Part shown: in pieces, positions 11,330 through 23,760 of the stretch
How the letters are laid out: the number at the start of each line of letters is the position of its first letter
Position numbering within the stretch: the first letter of the stretch is position 1
From: Nectonema munidae
Taxonomy: Eukaryota; Nematomorpha; Nectonematoida; Nectonematidae
Length of the DNA stretch: 64,000 bases
Reading direction: 5' to 3'
Assembly: GCA_030549495.1 (NCBI GenBank)
Contig: JAUIRK010001038.1
Location: 28,678-92,677, forward strand
Made by a program: the position numbers and the translations under genes
Notes under the pieces: model-generated
What the model saw: the letters and a program-made list of their open reading frames with translations, nothing else
The model's database searches: none
What the model was told of the DNA's origin: nothing

Positions 11330-12410
11330 GCTTGCTGTATACATACTCATGGTATACTTTCAGATCCTGGAGAGTTCATCTGCTGGATTATTCCTGGAAG
11401 CCACGTATTTGAGTCTTTTCTTTAGCGACTTGATCATCCCCGTGGCACCAGTTAATCTTTAGAAGTAGCTGGTAGAACGTTGTCGTTCGATCCGAAGGAC
11501 ATTAAGCTCCCCAATGCAGCTGTTGAGTCGGAAAAAATTACTTTGCAGTTTTCCACCAGCATGTTCGTTAGGACTATTGCGAGGCATTCCATAATTGCAA
11601 CACTGTGGGAATTTTTCATTACGATTGCTAAGTCATTGTTTTCCCATTTTATGCCGATTTGATTTGGAGTAGCATCGCAAAAGACGTAACTGGAACAGTC
11701 AAAGGTAGTTGCCTCTGACTGGATAGTTGATCAATATACCTTGTTTTGCACATTTGTATAAGCGTTTGAATAGGCGAAATTTACTTCTCACATAGCCACA
11801 GTAGTACTGTATAAATCCTGTGAGTCTTTCAAATGTTTTCGTCCCATTCCAATCGCTCCATACTAGTGCAGGAAGAAGGATAAGAGCTGCTTTGACTTTT
11901 TCCTTGATTCGATCTTCGATCAGTATCTTTCTTTTTTCCAGGTCGATAATTACTCCCAGATACTTAAGTTTCTAGGTTGGGAATGTAGAGCTTTTTGAGA
12001 AATTTACTTTAATGTTATGCTTTGCCGCGAATTCAAGGAATCTTTCGTTGGTTTCGGCACTATCTTTCGAGGGTGTAGTCAAGATTAAAATATCATCTAT
12101 GTAAGCGAGGATCTTTATCTCCATTTTTTGTTTGCCTTCAAAAGTAGCGAGAATTTTCTTCAGGACCAATTGGAGGATTCCTGGGACGAATGATGCTCCC
12201 ATTGGGAGTCTGTTGAAGGATTATGCGTCATCACCTACTTTGAAGGAAAATAGTGAGCGATATTTAGGATGAATCGTGACTCCATAGAAAGCATTGGATA
12301 TGTCATAGGAAGTCATGTATCTCCATTTTTCATTTAGGAGACTCAATTGCGGAGGAGACGATAGTGATCATGCCTCTCCTGCAAAGAGTTCCTTGGTGAA
12401 AGAAAAATCT
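11330..12410 (-). mobile_element. Retroelement reverse transcriptase/RNase H fragment, LTR or DIRS class, broken
   Basis: The minus strand shows a reverse transcriptase palm with LPMGASFVPGI and the catalytic ILAYIDDILIL near 12,230-11,970, followed by KLKYLGVIID-type connection sequence. An RNase H-like region lies near 11,700-11,340, with NPADELSR close to its end. This order fits LTR-type or DIRS-type retroelements; gypsy and DIRS could not be told apart. No terminal repeats were found. It is an old fossil with several breaks. Confidence 0.7.
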
Positions 12411-12813
12411 TGAAGGTGATTTACCTTTAAATTTTATTATTCATTTTTAAATGATTCAAAAAACATTTTTCGTAGAAATATTTTAAGCCTGATAAATGAA
12501 ATATTTGATCCTATTTATTTTCTTGCTCCATATGTTTTCACTGTCAAAAAGAGCTGAGGGGTGCAGAATAAAAAATTAAAAAAAGTCATCACCCTAGTGC
12601 ATATATAAGGTACTATTTAAAAAAAATAGAACAGTGTTTTGTCGATTAATTAGCGGGAAAACAAAATTATGGTCATAAAAAGATGTTTTAACCATAGTAA
12701 GGGGCGAACTACAGGGCGCTGTTTTAGCCAAAAGATTGGCCAAATTCATATGAAACTCCATAATTAAATTTGATAGGATTCTTTTCATGATAGATTCAAG
12801 GGTGGTATACTAA
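12411..12813. other. AT-rich gap without a recognised gene
   Basis: A 64-codon minus-strand frame at 12,594-12,788 has no recognisable motif and is probably chance. Confidence 0.4.
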
Positions 12814-13313
12814 ATGATTCTTGAAAATCCGTATAAATTCGACACCTTTGTGTCATACAGATTAGGTGAGATACACTCTTTTACTAGTTCGAAACAGTGG
12901 TATTTTGTACATAGTAAACATAATATAGGGGATATATTAACAAAAAAGACGATGCCCAATATAGGAGAACATTCGGAATGGCAACTTGGACCAAAAATTT
13001 TGTACACTAGTCGTGACGAGTGGCCAATTCAAAATTTAGAGCCTGTTGAAAAAGAAAATGTTTATTTTGTTAAAAATTCAAGAGATATTTGTAGCTATAT
13101 GGTTCCTGGAAAATATGAAACATACGAAATGCTTATAAATGTTACATTCAGAGTATTAGAACTGGTAAACCCCACCAGGGGATGGTGGAAGCGATTTTTC
13201 AATAAAAATATAAGCAACGCCCAAAAGGCTTTTTTGCCCCATCATATCTATTCGTAGCGTAGTGAAACTAGAATCAGTGCAAAGCAAACTTCGCTTACTA
13301 TTCCAAGGAGGAA
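12814..13313 (+). mobile_element. BEL/Pao pol fragment (RNase H/integrase side), broken
   Basis: The translation contains WYFVHSKHNIGDILTKK, followed by WQLGPKILYTSRDEWP. This is the BEL/Pao signature at the end of RNase H (NPAD-like box, then a W-x-GP-x-x-L-x-x-x-x-x-EWP box). The end, NPTRGWWKRFF, resembles polyprotein C-termini near the 3' side. A purine-rich run AAGGAGGAA lies directly before the terminal repeat at 13,314, as expected for a polypurine tract. It is a remnant of a larger element. Confidence 0.75.
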
Positions 13314-13745
13314 TGTAACATCATTATGTTGTGTAAATATTCAACATTCATCTAATTCATCAAATTACCATCAATCCTACTGGACCTTTGATCATTTAAC
13401 CACATGTACATCACAACTTTCACACACACATGCAAACCATCCAAGGTTATTCAATTCACGATGTACACTACCTGAAGCCACAATTCTGTAAATTGACATT
13501 AACTCGCATCACATTGCCAACATAACATTATATAACACAAACATCCTGAAGATGGCCACTAATCGAAGATCTCAACTCAAGCCCAGCATCATCACCACTC
13601 TGCAACAGTTCTCACTACTACAGCTCACTCCAAGACATACGGAGATAGCGCCAAAGAGCTTCCAATCCTAGTTCAGAGTTGGTCTGGCATCTTTTGGAGA
13701 TCCACGATTGCCGTCAATAAATTTTCTTATTAACATTTTGTTACA
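13314..13745 (+). repeat. Probable 3' LTR of the BEL/Pao remnant
   Basis: The segment starts TGTAACATCA and ends ACATTTTGTTACA, so it has the TGT...ACA ends and short inverted termini (TGTAAC/GTTACA) of BEL/Pao LTRs. An AATAAA at about 13,716 is a possible polyadenylation signal. It follows a purine tract and pol sequence. A 5' partner was not found in the window. Confidence 0.65.
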
Positions 13746-13898
13746 ATATACCGTCTCACGTCGGAATGAGGCAAGGTTCGGGAAAAGCCTACTGAATCCT
13801 CTTAATCATTGATATCAGCAAATCTCTTATAAATCATTATCATGATTTTTTGCGACCCCAAGAATATTACTTGCCGACACCAGGGTTGGGAACCCATG
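13746..13898 (+). mobile_element. Possible hAT terminal fragment
   Basis: The sequence TTGCGACCCCAAGAATATTA and then GGGTTGGGAACCCATG resembles the right end of Charlie-type hAT elements, which often carry a GGTTGGGAACC motif. There is no target duplication or second end to prove it. Confidence 0.35.
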
Positions 13899-14320
13899 CA
13901 GCGGCGAATCTAGAAATTGGAATTAGGGGGCGGATTTTACTAAACCAGAACTCAAATTTCAAGCATATAAATTTTAGTTTTATCAAAATTTTTAAAACAA
14001 AAAGAATGAGAGCATTAAAATGATCCTCATTCATTGAACTGTGATGTGAATTGTTGGGGTAAAACTTGATGTGATTAAATAATAAATTTACAAAAAAAAT
14101 TGGACAATATAAAATTAATAAGTGTCACACTTAACTACGATTGAAACATAAAAAACTTTTTAGGGCTTCTCACTTTAGAGAAAGATTGAATCTAAAAAAC
14201 GAGTAGCAGAAATCATCATAATATTTGAGTTCTACGAAAAAAATTAGATCAAGTAATTGTGGCAATGCAATTTGGGAGAGGGGCGTACGCCGTTTTCCCA
14301 CCCCTTTTAAATCCGCCAGG
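13899..14320. mobile_element. Possible non-autonomous hAT-like element (MITE)
   Basis: It starts CAGCGGCGAATCTAGAAATT and ends with AAATCCGCCAGG, which reverse-complements to a similar CCTGGCGGATTT. The flanks share only CCATG, so the target duplication is weak. No coding sequence lies inside. Ends of this form are common in hAT-like MITEs, but the match here is imperfect. Confidence 0.35.
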
Positions 14321-14779
14321 GCCATGTTCTATTTGAACACAAGTTCGGTTGTAAATTTTTAGTTACTTTTTAGATCAAGTAACATCGATTAAAAATAGAA
14401 GACACTTGGCATTAATATTCATTATTGTGACAAGATTGCCTTGGTTTAGCGTCAATATTTTCGATGATACAAAACGGCAAACGCCTTCTTTTGGCGTAAA
14501 ACTTGAAAAAAATGTTATAGCCACAACTACAGATTGTGTTGCTAATACAAAAATTTTTGGTTATTTTCTAACATATCTAACAATATTTAGGTATTATAAT
14601 TTTCATTTATCTTTGTGATCTGTTTTGTCAAAATGTAAGAAGAGAAAGTGAAGAGTTCAAGCGGAAAAGAGAATGAAGAAAAAATAAGAGAAAAAAGTAA
14701 GGAAAGTGGTAAAAAATTTCAAATCTCCCGTGAAGAATAATGCTTTACAAAAAATAGAAGAGATTTTTAATGATGTTAA
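14321..14779. other. Gap before the satellite; last part is decayed satellite edge
   Basis: No gene was recognised. From about 14,735 the text (AATGCTTTACAAAAAATAGA and onward) matches the longer ancestral monomer form also seen at the right edge of the satellite (23,370-23,450). A 70-codon frame at 14,406-14,618 shows no motif. Confidence 0.5.
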
Positions 14780-17700
14780 TAAAATAGAATTAAAGTGAAG
14801 TTAAACTTGCATCTTCAACAAAGCTTTGTAATGAATTTAGGACAGTCAAAGTCAACTTTATATATTTTGACATTTTTGAGATTAGTTAAAAAGAATATCT
14901 AGTCTGAAATTATGCACAATCTATATCATTCTATAAAAAAATCTGGTGTGAAGTTAAACTTGTATTATCTTTAACAAAGCTTTGTAATGAATTTAGGACA
15001 GTCAAAGTCAACTTTATATATTTTGACATTTTTGAGATTAGTTAAAAAGAATATCTAGTCTGAAATTATGCACAATCTATATCATTCTATAAAAAAATCT
15101 GGTGTGAAGTTAAACTTGTATTATCTTTAACAAAGCTTTGTAATGAATTTAGGACAGTCAAAGTCAACTTTATATATTTTGACATTTTTGAGATTAGTTA
15201 AAAAGAATATCTAGTCTGAAATTATACACAATCTATATCATTCTATAAAAAATCTGGTGTGAAGTTAAACTTGTATTATCTTCAACAAAGCGTTGTAATG
15301 AATTTAGGACAGTCAAAGTCAACTTTATATATTTTGACATTTTTGAGATTAGTTAAAAAGAATATCTAGTCTGAAATTATTCACAATCTATATCATTCTA
15401 TAAAAAAATCTGGTGTGAAGTTAAACTTGTATTATCTTTAACAAAGCTTTGTAATGAATTTAGGACAGTCAAAGTCAACTTTATTTTGATATTTTTGAGA
15501 TTAGTTAAAAAGAATATCTAGTCTGAAATTATGCATAATCTATACCATTCTATAAAAAAATCTGGTGTGAAGTTAAACTTGTATTATCTTTAACAAAGCT
15601 TTGTAATGAATTTAGGACAGTCAAAGTCAACTTTATATATTTTGACATTTTTGAGATTAGTTAAAAAGAATATCTAGTCTGAAATTATGCACAATCTATA
15701 TCATTCTATAAAAAATCTGGTGTTAAGTTAAATTTGTATTATCTTCAACAAAGCGTTGTAATGAATTTAGGACAGTCAAAGTCAACTTTATATATTTTGA
15801 CATTTTTGAGATTAGTTAAAAAGAATATCTAGTCTGAAATTATGCACAATCTATATCATTCTATAAAAAAATCTGGTGTGAAGTTAAACTTGTATTATCT
15901 TTAACAAAGCTTTGTAATGAATTTAGGACAGTCAAAGTCAACTTTCTTTTGATATTTTTGAGATTAGTTAAAAAGAATATCTAGTCTGAAATTATGCACA
16001 ATCTATACCATTCTATAAAAAAATCTGGTGTGAAGTTAAACTTGTATTATCTTTAACAAAGCTTTGTAATGAATTTAGGACAGTCAAAGTCAACTTTATA
16101 TATTTTGACATTTTTGAGATTAGTTAAAAAGAATATCTAGTCTGAAATTATGCACAATCTATATCATTCTATAAAAAAATCTGGTGTGAAGTTAAACTTG
16201 TATTATCTTTAACAAAGCTTTGTAATGAATTTAGGACAGTCAAAGTCAACTTTATATATTTTGACATTTTTGAGATTAGTTAAAAAGAATATCTAGTCTG
16301 AAATTATGCACAATCTATATCATTCTATAAAAAAATCTGGTGTGAAGTTAAACTTGTATTATCTTTAACAAAGCTTTGTAATGAATTTAGGACAGTCAAA
16401 GTCAACTTTATATATTTTGACATTTTTGAGATTAGTTAAAAAGAATATCTAGTCTGAAATTATGCACAATCTATATCATTCTATAAAAAATCTGGTGTTA
16501 AGTTAAATTTGTATTATCTTCAACAAAGCGTTGTAATGAATTTAGGACAGTCAAAGTCAACTTTATATATTTTGACATTTTTGAGATTAGTTAAAAAGAA
16601 TATCTAGTCTGAAATTATGCACAATCTATATCATTCTATAAAAAAATCTGGTGTGAAGTTAAACTTGTATTATCTTTAACAAAGCTTTGTAATGAATTTA
16701 GGACAGTCAAAGTCAACTTTCTTTTGATATTTTTGAGATTAGTTAAAAAGAATATCTAGTCTGAAATTATGCACAATCTATACCATTCTATAAAAAAATC
16801 TGGTGTGAAGTTAAACTTGTATTATCTTTAACAAAGCTTTGTAATGAATTTAGGACAGTCAAAGTCAACTTTATATATTTTGACATTTTTGAGATTAGTT
16901 AAAAAGAATATCTAGTCTGAAATTATGCACAATCTATATCATTCTATAAAAAAATCTGGTGTGAAGTTAAACTTGTATTATCTTTAACAAAGCTTTGTAA
17001 TGAATTTAGGACAGTCAAAGTCAACTTTATATATTTTGACATTTTTGAGATTAGTTAAAAAGAATATCTAGTCTGAAATTATGCACAATCTATACCATTC
17101 TATAAAAAAATCTGGTGTGAAGTTAAACTTGTATTATCTTTAACAAAGCTTTGTAATGAATTTAGGACAGTCAAAGTCAACTTTATATATTTTGACATTT
17201 TTGAGATTAGTTAAAAAGAATATCTAGTCTGAAATTATGCACAATCTATATCATTCTATAAAAAATCTGGTGTTAAGTTAAATTTGTATTATCTTTAACA
17301 AAGCTTTGTAATGAATTTAGGACAGTCAAAGTCAACTTTATATATTTTGACATTTTTGAGATTAGTTAAAAAGAATATCTAGTCTGAAATTATGCACAAT
17401 CTATATCATTCTATAAAAAAATCTGGTGTGAAGTTAAACTTGTATTATCTTTAACAAAGCTTTGTAATGAATTTAGGACAGTCAAAGTCAACTTTATATA
17501 TTTTGACATTTTTGAGATTAGTTAAAAAGAATATCTAGTCTGAAATTATGCACAATCTATATCATTCTATAAAAAAATCTGGTGTGAAGTTAAACTTGTA
17601 TTATCTTTAACAAAGCTTTGTAATGAATTTAGGACAGTCAAAGTCAACTTTATATATTTTGACATTTTTGAGATTAGTTAAAAAGAATATCTAGTCTGAA

Positions 17701-19737
17701 ATTATGCACAATCTATACCATTCTATAAAAAAATCTGGTGTGAAGTTAAACTTGTATTATCTTTAACAAAGCTTTGTAATGAATTTAGGACAGTCAAAGT
17801 CAACTTTATATATTTTGACATTTTTGAGATTAGTTAAAAAGAATATCTAGTCTGAAATTATGCACAATCTATATCATTCTATAAAAAAATCTGGTGTGAA
17901 GTTAAACTTGTATTATCTTCAACAAAGCTTTGTAATGAATTTAGGACAGTCAAAGTCAACTTTATATATTTTGACATTTTTGAGATTAGTTAAAAAGAAT
18001 ATCTAGTCTGAAATTATGCACAATCTATATCATTCTATAAAAAAATCTGGTGTGAAGTTAAACTTGTATTATCTTTAACAAAGCTTTGTAATGAATTTAG
18101 GACAGTCAAAGTCAACTTTATATATTTTGACATTTTTGAGATTAGTTAAAAAGAATATCTAGTCTGAAATTATGCACAATCTATACCATTCTATAAAAAA
18201 ATCTGGTGTGAAGTTAAACTTGTATTATCTTTAACAAAGCTTTGTAATGAATTTAGGACAGTCAAAGTCAACTTTATATATTTTGACATTTTTGAGATTA
18301 GTTAAAAAGAATATCTAGTCTGAAATTATGCACAATCTATATCATTCTATAAAAAAATCTGGTGTGAAGTTAAACTTGTATTATCTTTAACAAAGCTTTG
18401 TAATGAATTTAGGACAGTCAAAGTCAACTTTCTTTTGATATTTTTGAGATTAGTTAAAAAGAATATCTAGTCTGAAATTATGCACAATCTATACCATTCT
18501 ATAAAAAAATCTGGTGTGAAGTTAAACTTGTATTATCTTTAACAAAGCTTTGTAATGAATTTAGGACAGTCAAAGTCAACTTTATATATTTTGACATTTT
18601 TGAGATTAGTTAAAAAGAATATCTAGTCTGAAATTATGCACAATCTATATCATTCTATAAAAAAATCTGGTGTGAAGTTAAACTTGTATTATCTTTAACA
18701 AAGCTTTGTAATGAATTTAGGACAGTCAAAGTCAACTTTATATATTTTGACATTTTTGAGATTAGTTAAAAAGAATATCTAGTCTGAAATTATGCACAAT
18801 CTATATCATTCTATAAAAAAATCTGGTGTGAAGTTAAACTTGTATTATCTTTAACAAAGCTTTGTAATGAATTTAGGACAGTCAAAGTCAACTTTATATA
18901 TTTTGACATTTTTGAGATTAGTTAAAAAGAATATCTAGTCTGAAATTATGCACAATCTATATCATTCTATAAAAAATCTGGTGTTAAGTTAAATTTGTAT
19001 TATCTTCAACAAAGCGTTGTAATGAATTTAGGACAGTCAAAGTCAACTTTATATATTTTGACATTTTTGAGATTAGTTAAAAAGAATATCTAGTCTGAAA
19101 TTATGCACAATCTATATCATTCTATAAAAAAATCTGGTGTGAAGTTAAACTTGTATTATCTTCAACAAAGCTTTGTAATGAATTTAGGACAGTCAAAGTC
19201 AACTTTATATATTTTGACATTTTTGAGATTAGTTAAAAAGAATATCTAGTCTGAAATTATGCACAATCTATATCATTCTATAAAAAAATCTGGTGTGAAG
19301 TTAAACTTGTATTATCTTTAACAAAGCTTTGTAATGAATTTAGGACAGTCAAAGTCAACTTTATATATTTTGACATTTTTGAGATTAGTTAAAAAGAATA
19401 TCTAGTCTGAAATTATGCACAATCTATATCATTCTATAAAAAAATCTGGTGTGAAGTTAAACTTGTATTATCTTTAACAAAGCTTTGTAATGAATTTAGG
19501 ACAGTCAAAGTCAACTTTCTTTTGATATTTTTGAGATTAGTTAAAAAGAATATCTAGTCTGAAATTATGCACAATCTATACCATTCTATAAAAAAATCTG
19601 GTGTGAAGTTAAACTTGTATTATCTTTAACAAAGCTTTGTAATGAATTTAGGACAGTCAAAGTCAACTTTATATATTTTGACATTTTTGAGATTAGTTAA
19701 AAAGAATATCTAGTCTGAAATTATGCACAATCTATAC

Positions 19738-20850
19738 CAGGGGTCACCAAACTACGGCCCGCGGGCCGAGATCATCAGGCCCGCCGACGATACTTAAATT
19801 TGCTTGATAAAACGTATGAAACATGATATGTTGTGAGTGAAACCTGTCAACAACGGTCCCTCTTAACAACGACTTCCTTTTAGCAACGACTTAAATTCAA
19901 GTTAATAAACAACTCTACCGTGTTTTGATATAACTTTTACCTCTTAAATGCGACACTGCTTGATGCGACATGAGGATTTCGGAGAAAGCTGTCATTGTTT
20001 GAAGCACAACTGGAAGGAGAAAACTTCTCTCATTTTCACTGTTTCAAAGAGTTTTATGCTACAGTCGCTGAAGATGTCAACCTCGATTTTCCGAAAAAGA
20101 TTATTCTTGACTTGAATAAGCATTTTTTGGAGAGATTCTCAGATCTTAAAAGAATTGAGAGTCATATTCTTCTGTTCCAGAATCCGTTTGGTTGTAACCT
20201 TGACGATGTGTCAGTTGAACTACAGTTGGAGCTCATTGATTTGCACGCAAATGATTTGCTGAAAGAGAAGCACAGAGAAGGAAAACTTGTTGAATTTTAC
20301 CGCTGCTTACCTGATGCTGAGTTTCCGAAATTGAAGAAATTTGCCGCTGGTATGGCATCAGTGTTTGGAACAACTTATGTCTGTGAGCAAACATTTTCAA
20401 AAATGAAGTATGTAAAGTCAACATATCGAACGAGATTGACTGATGAACATTTGAAAGCAATTCTATTGATTGGATGCAGCAATTTCAAACCAAACATTGT
20501 TGATATATTAAAAGCCAAACATCAGTTTCACAAGTCTCACTAACCTTTTTTGCTGCTTAGTTTGTGATATTCGAACATGTGCACACTATGTCTGATGTAG
20601 CTACCTTTTTGCTAACGTCGCCTTCTTTGATAACTTTTTAGTAAATAAATATGTTGGTTGTCTTTGTTTTTTTTCTGCATCTCACGCCACTCACCCATAA
20701 TTAACATGGAATGCTAAACTAAGTTTGTAGTCTTTTTTCTACTAGAGCTTTCTTTCTGGCTTGCAAGTATTGTACAGAATGATTATGCGGCCCGCACCCG
20801 CCATTCTTTCAGTTATCCGGCCCTCTAAGAAAAAAGTTTGGTGACCCCTG
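19738..20850 (+). mobile_element. Non-autonomous hAT (Charlie-like) element inserted in the satellite
   Basis: The left end CAGGGGTCACCAAACT and right end AGTTTGGTGACCCCTG are perfect 16-bp inverted repeats. The 8-bp target ATCTATAC is duplicated exactly (19,730-19,737 and 20,851-20,858), and its TA centre fits hAT preference. Next to the left end is GGCCCGCGGGCC, as in Charlie-type elements. At 1113 bp it holds only the C-terminal part of a transposase gene and so is an internal-deletion derivative. The clean duplication in a homogenised array means insertion came after that part of the array had formed. Confidence 0.95.
19995..20543 (+). pseudogene. hAT transposase C-terminal part (GTF2IRD2/ZBED-like)
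   Basis: The open stretch of about 182 codons has FHCFKEFYATVAEDV near the start, IESHILLFQNPFGCNLDDV in the middle, then FGTTYVCEQTFSKMKYVKS and YRTRLTDEHLKAILLIG, the hAT dimerisation region. It ends with HQFHKSH, typical of GTF2IRD2-like and ZBED5-like proteins. There is no ATG at the beginning of the frame and the DDE catalytic core is missing. It is therefore the surviving 3' part of a gene in a deletion derivative, with no stops within this stretch. Confidence 0.88.
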
Positions 20851-23366
20851 ATCTATACCATTCTATAAAAAAATCTGGTGTGAAGTTAAACTTGTATTAT
20901 CTTTAACAAAGCTTTGTAATGAATTTAGGACAGTCAAAGTCAACTTTATATATTTTGACATTTTTGAGATTAGTTAAAAAGAATATCTAGTCTGAAATTA
21001 TGCACAATCTATATCATTCTATAAAAAAATCTGGTGTGAAGTTAAACTTGTATTATCTTTAACAAAGCTTTGTAATGAATTTAGGACAGTCAACGTCAAC
21101 TTTATATATTTTGACATTTTTGAGATTAGTTAAAAAGAATATCTAGTCTGAAATTATGCACAATCTATATCATTCTATAAAAAATCTGGTGTTAAGTTAA
21201 ATTTGTATTATCTTCAACAAAGCGTTGTAATGAATTTAGGACAGTCAAAGTCAACTTTATATATTTTGACATTTTTGAGATTAGTTAAAAAGAATATCTA
21301 GTCTGAAATTATGCACAATCTATATCATTCTATAAAAAAATCTGGTGTGAAGTTAAACTTGTATTATCTTTAACAAAGCTTTGTAATGAATTTAGGACAG
21401 TCAAAGTCAACTTTATATATTTTGACATTTTTGAGATTAGTTAAAAAGAATATCTAGTCTGAAATTATGCACAATCTATACCATTCTATAAAAAAATCTG
21501 GTGTGAAGTTAAACTTGTATTATCTTTAACAAAGCTTTGTAATGAATTTAGGACAGTCAAAGTCAACTTTATATATTTTGACATTTTTGAGATTAGTTAA
21601 AAAGAATATCTAGTCTGAAATTATGCACAATCTATATCATTCTATAAAAAAATCTGGTGTGAAGTTAAACTTGTATTATCTTCAACAAAGCTTTGTAATG
21701 AATTTAGGACAGTCAAAGTCAACTTTATATATTTTGACATTTTTGAGATTAGTTAAAAAGAATATCTAGTCTGAAATTATGCACAATCTATATCATTCTA
21801 TAAAAAAATCTGGTGTGAAGTTAAACTTGTATTATCTTTAACAAAGCTTTGTAATGAATTTAGGACAGTCAAAGTCAACTTTATATATTTTGACATTTTT
21901 GAGATTAGTTAAAAAGAATATCTAGTCTGAAATTATGCACAATCTATATCATTCTATAAAAAAATCTGGTGTGAAGTTAAACTTGTATTATCTTTAACAA
22001 AGCTTTGTAATGAATTTAGGACAGTCAAAGTCAACTTTATATATTTTGACATTTTTGAGATTAGTTAAAAAGAATATCTAGTCTGAAATTATGCACAATC
22101 TATATCATTCTATAAAAAATCTGGTGTTAAGTTAAATTTGTATTATCTTCAACAAAGCGTTGTAATGAATTTAGGACAGTCAAAGTCAACTTTATATATT
22201 TTGACATTTTTGAGATTAGTTAAAAAGAATATCTAGTCTGAAATTATGCACAATCTATATCATTCTATAAAAAAATCTGGTGTGAAGTTAAACTTGTATT
22301 ATCTTTAACAAAGCTTTGTAATGAATTTAGGACAGTCAAAGTCAACTTTATATATTTTGACATTTTTGAGATTAGTTAAAAAGAATATCTAGTCTGAAAT
22401 TATGCACAATCTATACCATTCTATAAAAAAATCTGGTGTGAAGTTAAACTTATATTATCTTTAACAAAGCTTTGTAATGAATTTAGGACAGTCAAAGTCA
22501 ACTTTATATATTTTGACATTTTTGAGATTAGTTAAAAAGAATATCTAGTCTGAAATTATGCACAATCTATATCATTCTATAAAAAAATCTGGTGTGAAGT
22601 TAAACTTGTATTATCTTCAACAAAGCTTTGTAATGAATTTAGGACAGTCAAAGTCAACTTTATATATTTTGACATTTTTGAGATTTAAAAAGAATATCTA
22701 GTCTGAAATTATGCACAATCTATATCATTCTATAAAAAAATCTGGTGTGAAGTTAAACTTGTATTATCTTTAACAAAGCTTTGTAATGAATTTAGGACAG
22801 TCAAAGTCAACTTTATATATTTTGACATTTTTGAGATTAGTTAAAAAGAATATCTAGTCTGAAATTATGCACAATCTATATCATTCTATAAAAAAATCTG
22901 GTGTGAAGTTAAACTTGTATTATCTTTAACAAAGCTTTGTAATGAATTTAGGACAGTCAAAGTCAACTTTATATATTTTGACATTTTTGAGATTAGTTAA
23001 AAAGAATATCTAGTCTGAAATTATGCACAATCTATATCATTCTATAAAAAAATCTGGTGTGAAGTTAAACTTGTATTATCTTTAACAAAGCTTTGTAATG
23101 AATTTAGGACAGTCAAAGTCAACTTTATATATTTTGACATTTTTGAGATTAGTTAAAAAGAATATCTAGTCTGAAATTATGCACAATCTATACCATTCTA
23201 TAAAAAAATCTGGTGTGAAGTTAAACTTGTATTATCTTTAACAAAGCTTTGTAATAAATTTAGGACAGTCAAAGTCAACTTTATACATTTTGACATTTTT
23301 GAGATTAGTTAAAAAGAATATCTAGTCTGAAATTATGCACAATCTATATCATTCTATAAAAAAATC

Positions 23367-23760
23367 TGGTGTGGAAAATGATGCTTTACAAAAAAAATAG
23401 TAGAAAATATTAGATCGTTAATAAAATGGAATAAAAATTAAGTTAAACTTGTATTATCTTCAACAAAGCTTTGTAATGAATTTAGGATAGTCAAAGTCAA
23501 CTTTATACATTTTTGAGATTAGTTAAAAAGAATATCTAGTCTGAAATTATGCACAATCTATATCATTCCATAAAAAAATCTGGTGTGAAAAATTATACTT
23601 TACAAAAAAATAATAGAAATGGAATAAAAATTAAGTTAAACTTGTACAATCTTCAACTAAGCTTTGTAATGAATTTGCGAAAGTCAACTTTATATATTTT
23701 GACATATTTGAGATTAGTTGAAAAAAAAAAGTATCTAATCTAAAATTATGCAGAATCTAT
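23367..23760 (+). repeat. Divergent right-edge satellite monomers with extra segment
   Basis: Two monomers carry additional sequence between TCTGGTGTG and AGTTAAACTTG (GATGCTTTACAAAAAAAATA and onward in the first, a shorter form in the second). The inner monomers join these two motifs directly. The left edge (14,735-14,800) keeps a related extra segment. The edges therefore preserve an older, longer repeat form. Confidence 0.8.

Larger units (their letters stand above)
14780..23760 (+). repeat. 156-bp satellite array, about 50 monomers
   Basis: Monomers of 152-156 bp repeat head-to-tail; the TCTGGTGTGAAG motif recurs at 14,942, 15,098, 15,253, 15,409, 15,561 and so on. Differences are few. 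A TTCTTTTGAT variant replaces TTATATATTTTGAC, a TATACC variant replaces TATATC, and a distinct variant reads GTGTTAAGTTAAATTTG with CAAAGCGTTG. Monomer length is close to nucleosome size, as in many centromeric or pericentromeric satellites, but position on the chromosome is unknown. One hAT element interrupts it at 19,738-20,850. No open frame or promoter-like structure is evident. Confidence 0.97.

Noticed and set aside
14780-23760. Centromere call for the 156-bp satellite
   Set aside because: Monomer length fits, but no CENP-B-type box was seen and the chromosomal position is unknown.
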